64,000 bases of DNA. Source: Porodaedalea pini. Its lineage: Eukaryota; Basidiomycota; Agaricomycetes; Hymenochaetales; Hymenochaetaceae. Where the stretch lies: contig NBAY01000050.1 in the NCBI GenBank assembly GCA_002794775.1, positions 1-64,000 on the forward strand, read 5' to 3'. Shown piece by piece: positions 56,464 through 64,000 of the stretch. The position numbers and the translations under genes were made by a program. Numbering within the stretch: position 1 is the first letter of the stretch; every line of letters begins with the position of its first letter. The notes under the pieces were generated by a model. That model was not told the origin of the DNA and did no database searches. It saw only the letters and a list, made by a program, of their open reading frames with translations.

Positions 56464-58265
56464 ACTAGTGTTACCGTAATTACGATTACGGTGTTTCTGT
56501 TCACGGCGACGGCCGTAAATTTACGGACGCAACCGTAATGAAAGTTAGAATTGCGGCGTCATTCTGGAAAGTTTTAACTTGGAATAGTTGAAAGTTTTGA
56601 AATCCTTATTCAAATTTAAACCCATTGCATGCACGCAAGGCCATTAATATTAATATTGCTTCGCGAGCCCGAGTCGTGCGGCTCCACATGTTGCGCTTGC
56701 GCCCCTGACACTTTGTCAGCTGCATTTCGTCACGCACACCCCCTCTCAGTGCCGCACTGCGCTCCTCTCTCGGATTCGGTCTCGCTGCCATACGTGGCCA
56801 GTTCCGCTCGACGGATAGTTGCAAAATGGATCGCTCAGCCGTACCTAGAAGCAGACGAATGGGCCGTAGACTGGGAAGACATGGGTGCAGTTGTTTGTAC
56901 GCTAGATGAACGCCCTTAGCTATCCCAAAAGGCAACGCAGGAAACAACCCCATGAGCACAAGATTCACAAATAGGTAAATTACAGGTCCTCGTCATCAGA
57001 TATCCGGATCTCATCTTTCGTCTTGCTGCTGCTGTGATGCCTATGCACCCTCTGCATCCGCATTGGCACCATCTTTTCGTACGGCAGTCTTCGTCGCAGC
57101 GACAAAGTCATGTCCTTGCTTGCGCCACCGGGTCTGCCGCATCTTCCTACCACCAGATCCGTCATGCATTGACGCGCCGCAACCGTCTGAGCTGGATTGT
57201 GCCTGTACGCCACGCTTTATGTTCAACATCTCACGGAAAGTATCCTCCGATCCTGTATCGATCTCGAAGCTGTACCGCTCCGTCCAGAATCCAGAAAGCA
57301 CGCGCAGATCGCAGAGCTGTGATGCATGCGCGTAGATTGGTCGATCTGGCCAATCTTGCGCGAAGTGTGAGCACATCCTTGCCGTCTGCTTATTTGCCAG
57401 CACCTCGAGAGCGCCCTCGTAGATCGGACGAGTAGTTGGAAGACCAATGTTTGCAGACGCCTTAGCGATGTAGGTGGTGAACATCTATATGGATGACGCG
57501 TGAGGAAACGGTGGCTGCTGTCGGACCACCAACGATAGCAGGACGCTCCTCTCGAGCTTGTTGTGTATGGAACGCAGACTCTCCTCCTTCTTCCGTTTAA
57601 ACTTCTGTTGTATGAGGGCACATTGTCTTACTTTTCGTGAGCATGGCGATCTGCAACAAAGAGTGCTTCTGAGAATCTAGCAAGATGTCATTAATGTTGA
57701 CCATAACGCGTCGCGTACGCTTTTTGGTGAGTTTCCTTGCTCATGCATGGTGGTTGTTTTGCTGTTTGAGCTCCAGCCTCCACCGCGTTGACGAGCACCA
57801 CTCCAATGAGTGCACCGTTTACCCCAGATGAAGACACCGTACCCAAATCCCACACGAGAGGTCGCCCGTAGCAAACAATGAAGATCGGTGGTGCAAGACG
57901 TACATGCACCACACAACAAAGCATTGCCGCAGCTCAAGCCCTACTGCTGGACCCTCAAATCCAAACTGTCTGCGCCACATCGATGGGTCGGAGAAGGACA
58001 ACGAGGCTGGCAATGAAGAGGAGGATGAAGAGGACATGTCAAAGCATATGAAGGAGCTGAAGGGATTCATGGAAAAGATTTACTCGGTGAGTCTGGCATC
58101 ACGCCTTCTACAACTAGTACTACGTAAATTATGTACTGTAACACCGTGACCGGCCGTATTACGGCCTTCTCGTATCATAATAAGATCTGAATGCTGAAAT
58201 CACAGGCCGGGTCCACAACTCAAAGCAAAATTACGGTCGTAGCCGTTTACGTTACGGTGCAGAGC
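56464..58265. mobile_element. Possible hAT-like element with CCGTAA-rich ends carrying a gene fragment
   Basis: CCGTAA/TTACGG words cluster at 56475-56545 and again at 58140-58255 in largely opposite orientation, on either side of the SYF1 fragment. The left cluster starts TACTAGTGTTACCG, like the TACTAGTGTC at the hAT-like element at 976. CAACTAGTACTA occurs as a direct repeat at about 56459 and 58108. I cannot fix exact ends, so this is a candidate gene-capturing transposon only. Confidence 0.35.
56980..57484 (-). pseudogene. SYF1 pre-mRNA splicing factor C-terminal fragment
   Basis: Minus-strand reading: MFTTYIAKASANIGLPTTRP, IYEGALEVLANKQTARMCSH, then after a small deletion RPIYAHASQLCDLRV, SFEIDTGSEDTFREMLNIKR and HDFVAATKTAV. 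This is the HAT-repeat end of SYF1/XAB2, a subunit of the Prp19-associated complex. Where intact proteins have an RKLGEIDRARAIYAHASQ-like helix (from memory), this copy reads DWPDRPIYAHASQ. The acidic end (IRISDDEDL) follows in another frame. It has no N-terminus, so it is a dispersed fragment, probably carried here by a transposon. Confidence 0.8.
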
Positions 58266-58289
58266 CCTAAAAGGAGAGGTGTCGAACAC

Positions 58290-59965
58290 TTTCTTGACAC
58301 ACCTGTGTCACTCATTCGAACTTGCATCAATGCCAACGCTCTCATCTTTTGTTTATCTGAGTCAACGTGTACATGCATTGCAGTCTCAACGTGCAAACTA
58401 CCTCAAGTACAGTATATATGAGAACTATAGTACAGGTGGTTCTCAAAAGTGTTCGGCACCCCCGTTTTTGGAAGACGATCGACACACCTAATTGAGAAGG
58501 TGAAGCTGTGGGAATTGAATCTTTGTGTCCTCAGCAATCATGCAGAACAGACAAAAAAAATAGATATGCTCCTCGGTGTAACACCAACCGGTTCGTTGGG
58601 CACGGAACAAGCGGAATGCACGTGATGTACGTCACGAAGTCGAAGAGCCTCGACTCGGCAATCGAGCAAAGCGGTACACCCGGGTCGGCGGTGATTACCC
58701 GAACACGGAACGCACGCAACGGCCGGATTGCACGCATCAGCTACTCGGACCGACCCCGGTGCACTTATCTGTGCACGTGTCCACTCGACCCTGCCAAAGG
58801 TTCGTTCATTTGCCTTTGTCTAACGAACATGCGGCAGCCCGGCATTGGTCGTTCCGGCTCCGTACAAAGGATCCCGAAGCTCACCGACGCTACGCCAAGT
58901 CAACACGCGCCGTCCCCGCCTTTCAGTAGTTCGGATCGTGGAGCCGCTCAAAGGAAACACTCAGGAGGCTCAGTGGTAGGACAATAGAGGACTCGTCTTA
59001 TTTTATTTCACCTTTCATGTTTACGCAGGACACTTGTTTAGTATTTATAGAGCGTCGAATGTTGTAGATAGAACAGGAATTCCACCCCCGAGTTTCGACG
59101 CCTAACTTCGTGTGCTATCTCTCAGGACTGTCTCTAGGTACGCCTCGGTGCCTCAGTGACTCGAATCGCTCACCTCGACTTCATTTTATTCGCGTTGCGC
59201 CTGTTGCGCTCGTTCCGTCCGTTCCGTCCTTACCTCGTTTCGCTTCGTTCTCGTTATCTCGACTTCGACTCCCTCTCGTCTCTTATCTTCTGAATTAAGT
59301 CCCGTATCTCGCCCCGCTCTCTGGTACTCCAGACGACGTCTGTTGAGCACAGGGACCAGCCGTCCATCCCGAGGACAATCCCGCTCCGAGAAAGTCGTGT
59401 TAGTATTAGCGCGTCTCCGTGTCTTCTGACACAGCCACCGACGATCCCCCACACATCTCGAGCGCTCCGCCGGCGCTACACTTTGAACACTTCCCTATTA
59501 GTACGCTTTGTCGATTCCGTTGCCCCTGACACACCGGAACGCACGCAACCCGAATCCTGCGATCCAGAACCCACGGAACTCGACCGGAACGAGGGTATTG
59601 ACCCATTAGACACGTCTCCCTCGAACTCAATCATCTGATTCCTATTCACTAACAACCGGAACTCAGAATTATCATCGGTACTCTAAGGTATTGCACACAT
59701 GATAAGAATACAGCATATACTGTACAAGCAGTGAGCCATTGAGGGTTCAGATGCAACGACAGACTACAGACAACATAAGTTGAGGTTTGGTTCATGTGAC
59801 TCCACCTTCTCAATTAGGGCACGTCGATCTCCCTCCAAAAGTGGGGGTGCCGAACACTTTTGAGAACCACCTGTATATGAAAATATCAAAGTAGCTCTTG
59901 TAATTTGAACCCATGTTTGGCAATCATTTCTTGCTAGCTTCTGTACTCTGCTCGAATCACCATCT
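58290..59965 (-). pseudogene. 3' fragment of a SYAxVA-tail family gene, split by a transposon
   Basis: 58290-58432 and 59876-59965, read together on the minus strand, match the end of the family genes and their 3' flank: a KMV-like start, the AGCAAGAAATGATTGCCAA stop region, AAGAGCTACTTTGATATTTT, GTAGTTTGCACGTTGAGACT. The rest of the gene is gone; a CCTGTTTGG MITE (59969) begins where the coding match stops. The 1441-bp TIR element sits between the two halves. Confidence 0.7.
58433..59873. mobile_element. TA-flanked TIR element (1441 bp)
   Basis: The terminal inverted repeats are about 72 bp, starting CAGGTGGTTCTCAAAAGTGT then TCGGCACCCCC, with a few mismatches between ends. TA flanks both sides (58431-58432, 59874-59875). 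Removing it restores the continuous 3' flank of a family gene (GAGAACTATA/TGAAAATATC), so the empty site is confirmed by paralogues. A 159-codon frame at 58508-58987 shows no transposase motif. Probably non-autonomous Tc1/mariner-like. Confidence 0.85.
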
Positions 59966-59968
59966 TTA

Positions 59969-60110
59969 GAGCCTGTTTGGATGCAATTTTAATGCCGCAA
60001 TAACATACCTTTGCAAGTCTTCATCATTAATCCATAATCTTACTTCTAAACTAAACTAGCAATGCGCTATTACGCGTTAAATTTTCATCCAGACAGGCGC
60101 TAAGAGAGAA
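59969..60110. mobile_element. CCTGTTTGGATG-type MITE
   Basis: TTAGAGCCTGTTTGGATGC at the left and the inverted GCATCCAGACAGGCGCTAA-like end at the right (written GTTAAATTTTCATCCAGACA on the plus strand) enclose about 140 bp. Homologous to 53041-53190. Confidence 0.75.
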
Positions 60111-60363
60111 AGGATGCAAATAAATCATCAAATTATTATCCGCAAAGTTGTCTATTAGGAACAATAGCGTCTGACCCAGCAGGCAAATTTAAATTATGGA
60201 ATGTGATGAAGGTTTTCTAGTGTCTGTTTAATCCAATAGGAGTAATGTCAGAAGCACTTTGTAATGAATTCCAGAATGCAATTTTGCCCATTATGTGAGT
60301 ATTGTAATACTTTAGCATATATTCAGTTGCAATTGTTGAGTGCGCTTCTTTGCTGGTGGCAGC

Positions 60364-60515
60364 TCTCAGCCTGTTTGGATAAAAGTTTAACACATAATAA
60401 CACTCCGTTAAGTTAGGATTTGACCCTTTTAAAGCAACATTATACAGGATTGATGACAGAGAGTTGCAAAGGTAAGTTATCGTGTCATTAAAATTGCATC
60501 CAAATAGGCCCTTAG
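60364..60515. mobile_element. CCTGTTTGGATG-type MITE, reverse, in copy F promoter
   Basis: CAGCCTGTTTGGATAAAAGT to AAATTGCATCCAAATAGGCC. It ends about 30 bp before the TATA box of copy F, as at copy D. Confidence 0.75.
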
Positions 60516-60613
60516 CTTCATGTGCCAAACCACACAACGAGCCCTATAAAAGAGCGACCATATGTTTGGCTTTCTTCACCCTTCGAGTTACTGAACACAC
60601 CACTACAAACACT

Positions 60614-60857
60614 ATGTTGCAGAAACCAGGCTTTATGGATGCAGATAAGAGGAAGGCGATTTATGGAGACTTGGAGAAAGGACTCTCAGAGCAGAGGTGG
60701 AGATGCATCTACTACTAGTACAGTACCTTCTGGGTCTAAGACTCCATCTACAAGCTGTGACAAAGAACCAACGTTTGCAAATGTTACTTCTGGTGAAGTC
60801 CCAGCACCACACAGAAAGACAGTATTCAGGAAGCCTGAGTCAAGTGACAATAAATAA
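60614..60857 (+). pseudogene. Short tail-only family copy F (frameshifted)
   Basis: It is homologous to copy E: MDADKRKAIYGD at the start, then in the +1 frame WRKDSQSRGGDAST, CDKEPTFANVTSGEVPAP and VFRKPESSDNK before the stop at 60855-60857. One base is missing in the segment equivalent to NWRKG of copy E (TGGAGACTTGGAGAAAGG), so the ATG frame ends early at a TAG. TATAAA at 60545-60550 and the CACACCACTACAAACACT-ATG leader match the family promoter. Confidence 0.65.
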
Positions 60858-61768
60858 TTTCTTGACTTGAAGTTGAACTGCAAGAACTAGTTTATCATTC
60901 ATGTATTTCCTGTAACTTCTGGCAGTCTGCGTGTTGAGGCTGCAATACATGGAGTAAACAATTTCAAAGATGATTCAGCGGACAAAGACATGAGTATTGA
61001 CGATGCCGCGAGTCCAACTAAGTGATAGCACATGAGCCTGGAACAACCAACTTGAATGCTCGATCAACAGTCATTTGATTTGCTTACAGTCATGATGTAT
61101 CACTGCTAGTAGGATAAAGCGGTGAGCTTCAATCAATAACACAGGTTTGAGAAAATGTGAGGGTCAAAAAATTGAATATATACAAACTCATTCAGTCTGA
61201 AAGGAGACTCAGACAAGCTTTCCGTTAATTATGAGTATGAAAACTTACAGATTTATTGTACCAATGGACCTGGGCACCAGTGAGCTGAATTACGAGCGAA
61301 TAGGGCAGTCTAGATTTGTAGAAAGAAGCATGGAATGAGAACAGACTCACAATCTGTCTAAAGGGGCACAAGACTCAGAACTGGACTTTATGCTGCAGAA
61401 TTATGGGCCTAACGAGAAGTGAGTAATGCGTTTTAAGGAGCAGCACATTTTGCTTGAATTAGAGTCTCGAGTAAACCTTTGACTATCCTTTTGCTAAAAA
61501 ACAATGCTCAGCCCAGGAAGCATCTTCATAGACTTGAAGGGTGCTGTCGACAGTTGCGAGGAAGAGCACAAACCATTGACAAATAAATTGCAACATTCAT
61601 TGCTGTAGGTTTCCAACCTAAATGACTTGATGACTTGGCACATCGTTATAGAATGAAACAAAGCGAGAATATCGGAAAGATGACAGGTGAACTTCTCTAG
61701 CGAAGACTATGAGAATCAATGTCAATGAAGGCCAAGTTTAGCTCACCGTAGAAGGTATCTCAAGCAAG
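60858..61768. other. No gene seen
   Basis: The 3' flank of copy F (GTTGAGGCTGCAATACATG) is followed by sequence with scattered stops in all frames and no inverted ends that I can pair. Confidence 0.45.
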
Positions 61769-62038
61769 ATGTATAAATGCCTTCTTAAGGCTGAAGTGAA
61801 ATTCTTCAAAGGGAAGTATCCAGCCATGGTTGATGCTAATATGGGTACCATATTAAAAGATGAGAGAAATGTGACTTGGGTACGAGGAGAGGAGGCCACC
61901 ATCAGAGTAGCCGATGGTGAGGGATATAGAGCACTAGCAGGTACTAGAAGCAAATTGGGACAGAGAAATAGCACAGCCATAGCACTTCAGGCTACCCCTA
62001 AAAGCAGACCTATTAGGCTAATTCTTACACACAGATAA
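61769..62038 (+). CDS. Uncertain open frame, possibly retroelement Gag-like
   Basis: The 89-codon frame reads MYKCLLKAEVKFFKGKYPAM, TILKDERNVTWVRGEEATIR and VADGEGYRALAGTRSKLG. About 75 bp after its stop the plus strand encodes NCYYCGKIGHAQFSGC, close to a retroviral-type zinc knuckle (C-x2-C-x4-H but x5-C instead of x4). The two together suggest a decayed Gag, but no protease, reverse transcriptase or LTR is present. Low confidence. Confidence 0.25.
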   Translation: MYKCLLKAEVKFFKGKYPAMVDANMGTILKDERNVTWVRGEEATIRVADGEGYRALAGTRSKLGQRNSTAIALQATPKSRPIRLILTHR

Positions 62039-62055
62039 TTAGCCTATTAGGGGTC

Positions 62056-62280
62056 AGGTTTGGGCGTACCCAATTTCCTGGGTGCACCCAGTGGGTGTGA
62101 GCTGGGTATACCCAATTGTTATTACTGTGGGAAAATTGGGCATGCCCAATTTTCTGGGTGTGCCCATATGGGCATGCCCAATTTTTTGGGTGTACCCAGG
62201 TGGGCATGCCCTGGGTGTACCCAGATATGTCACTGTCACTGACTGTCTGGGGGACTTTTGGGCACACCCAGAAAATCATC
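62056..62280. repeat. Degenerate TGGGCATGCCCA palindrome cluster
   Basis: Repeated palindromic words (TGGGCATGCCCA, TGGGTGTACCCA, TGGGTGTGCCCA) are spaced by AATTTTCTGGG-like linkers. It is the same vocabulary as the minisatellite at 63408-63908 but without a fixed period. Confidence 0.75.
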
Positions 62281-63400
62281 CCTCTCTCCCCTTGTATTTT
62301 TTTATTTTCTTCTTCAGCTGTATACTTCTAATGGCTTCATAGATGCATATATAAATATAGGTTGCATGCTGAATGTGCATCTGCTATTTTAAGTACTGTA
62401 TATAGCTTGTAGACATTATAAAGAATGAAAGTCAATTATATTGACATCTGAGCTTGCTATTGCAGACTACCCATTGTCAAGTGCAAATAGCAAGTTGTTT
62501 GATTAAGCTTTGAGCTCAGTTTTGAATGTATCTTGACCTCAGTCAAGCTCAAATTTTATTTATTAGATTTGGGACTTCATTCTACTTCAAAGTTCAAATC
62601 TCAATTCTATTGCTAAAACTTTCTTCTCCCATAGGTCATAACAATCAAGCTAGAACCTCATAGTTGATTCTTGAGCTCTACATTCATTCTCAAATTGAGC
62701 AGCTTCTGTAAGCCCACCAGAGCATTTTTACCACATCTGACTTAACATCAACTGGCTGGACATCATGTCATGACTCTGAGGTACTGAGCTGCTGATATTC
62801 CAAGATGCACAAACTCCAGAAGGCCACCATACAGCTGTACCATGACTGCACTGAGTCTGAGCCTGAAACTTGGTGGCAGTATAGCCTCTGGACATTTGGA
62901 GCATAGCACATTATATTCTATTTATATTCTTTTCATATTCCCTTCACTCCCCAACCCATCCAAAGCTAATAAGAACTCATTCAAAGCTCATATGCACTTG
63001 CACTGAGTCAAGTGATCTTTTGGCAGACATATACCAAAGATTTACGCATTCTGAGAGTAATTCTCAACAGATTCCTTTCAGACTGGTACTGTATAGTTCA
63101 TATTATATAATCCTTTCTATTTGAACCCTTTCTGATGCCTTTGTTGCCTCAGTCTCTCTGACAGCAACAAATATTATTTTGTCCTGTCTGTCTTGTGGGC
63201 TCAAGTGTTGGCACAATCTAGGTGCCTTCTATATAGGATCAATTTATTACTGCAAAGAGAAATAAGATTATATACTACTGAGATGAAAAGGAGAGCCTGA
63301 CTGAGAGAGCCTAGATGTCTTAGGTATATACAAAGATTTGGAGGTGTCCAGTTGGATGTGCCTAAAACATTTGAGAGTTTCTAGCTAGGTATTCCCAGAT
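62281..63400. repeat. AT-rich dispersed repeat region
   Basis: No coding sequence. The minus strand of 62720-63080 matches 19270-19560 in order, so this part belongs to a dispersed element. The remainder shows no paired ends. Confidence 0.5.
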
Positions 63401-63407
63401 ACATTGG

Positions 63408-63908
63408 GTATGCTCAGTTGGGCACTCCCAATTATTTGGGCATGCCCAGTTGGGCACTCCCAATTATTTGGGCATGCCCAGTTGGGCACTCCCAATTATT
63501 TGGGCATGCCCAGTTGGGCACTCCCAATTATTTGGGCACGCCCAGTTGGGCACTCCCAATTATTTGGGCACGCCCAGTTGGGCACTCCCAACCATCTGGG
63601 TACACCCAGTTGGGCACTCCCAACCATCTGGGTACACCCAGTTGGGCACTCCCAATTGTTTGGGTACACCCAGTTGGGCACTCCCAATTGTTTGGGTACA
63701 CCCAGTTGGGCACTCCCAATTATTTGGGCACGCCCAGTTGGGCACTCCCAACCATCTGGGTACACCCAGTTGGGCACTCCCAACCATCTGGGTACACCCA
63801 GTTGGGCACTCCCAATTGTTTGGGTACACCCAGTTGGGCACTCCCAATTATTTGGGTATGCCCAATTGGGCACTCCCAACTATTTGGGAATACCCAGTTG
63901 GGTGTGCC
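63408..63908. repeat. 32-bp minisatellite, about 15.5 units
   Basis: The unit is CAGTTGGGCACTCCCAATTA then TTTGGGCATGCC, with variants ACCATCTGGGTACACC and ATTGTTTGGGTACACC. The order of variants (CACGC, ACCATC, ACCATC, ATTGTT) recurs, giving a higher-order repeat of 4-5 units. 32 is not a multiple of three and the unit has no stop in any phase, so all six frames are open for roughly 60-175 codons. These frames are by-products, not genes. Confidence 0.95.
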
Positions 63909-64000
63909 TAGCTACTTATTATCTTTTGTAATTCCTGCCTAAGATTTTTTTTCTTTTTTTGAGAAGTAAAAACTGTTATGTTATGAAAATCAAATGGGTC

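Noticed and set aside
57904..58149. Acidic open frame (SEKDNEAGNEEEDEEDMSKH...) ending at a GTGAGT
   Set aside because: It could be an orphan exon captured with the SYF1 fragment, but there is no partner exon, start context or family, so I did not annotate it as a gene.
58508..58987. 159-codon frame in the 1441-bp TIR element as a transposase
   Set aside because: No DDE or helix-turn-helix pattern could be seen; left as part of the element only.
63408..63931. Repeat-encoded proteins of up to 175 residues
   Set aside because: All six frames are open because of the 32-bp unit; no start context or unique sequence supports a gene.

Overview
The window is nuclear DNA of a filamentous basidiomycete, probably an Agaricomycete. 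The genes carry many short introns (about 50-90 bp, GT-AG, with CTAAC-like branch sites). The enzymes are those of a plant-cell-wall degrader: GH10 xylanase, GH28 rhamnogalacturonase, an MFS sugar transporter and a GH47 mannosidase. Several hypothetical proteins look basidiomycete-specific. I cannot name the species. All exon models were worked out by eye from splice sites, reading frame and family motifs.

Region 1 (1-18.3 kb) is gene-dense and mostly intact. It holds the 3' end of an F-box-like gene and a complete paralogue, the secreted GH10 xylanase, a DUF6699-type protein, a hexose-type transporter, an ER/Golgi class I alpha-mannosidase, and a secreted rhamnogalacturonase convergent with the mannosidase. 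Three small non-autonomous DNA transposons with clear ends sit between these genes.

Region 2 (18.7-22.7 kb) is AT-rich mobile DNA. It contains a decayed Helitron whose 3' end carries an amplified array of its terminal hairpin, followed by a MITE.

Region 3 (22.8-61 kb) is built from duplications. A segment of about 6.7 kb is present as two inverted arms (25.4-32.1 kb and 42.5-52.8 kb) around a spacer of about 10.4 kb. The right arm has since gained a complete-ended Helitron (2979 bp) and a 595 bp MITE; the left arm keeps both empty sites. The spacer holds one intact disordered-protein gene (1064 aa), which is the likely parent of truncated copies in both arms, plus a cyclin pseudogene and an HMG-box pseudogene. 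A lineage-specific family of unknown function, here called the SYAxVA-tail family, is scattered through the region. It has two long copies that look intact (23.9-25.0 kb and 54.6-56.0 kb), two copies with premature stops inside the arms, a short tail-only gene, a frameshifted short copy and a 3' fragment. An 856 bp near-perfect palindromic element and an SYF1 splicing-factor fragment also lie here.

Region 4 (61-64 kb) has no convincing gene. It holds a dispersed repeat shared in inverted orientation with 19.3-19.6 kb and two minisatellites built on a TGGGCATGCCCA-type core. The larger has a 32 bp unit and is open in all six frames.

The strongest novelty candidates are the SYAxVA-tail family and the inverted-duplication structure, in which Helitron, MITE and palindrome insertions can be dated against preserved empty sites.
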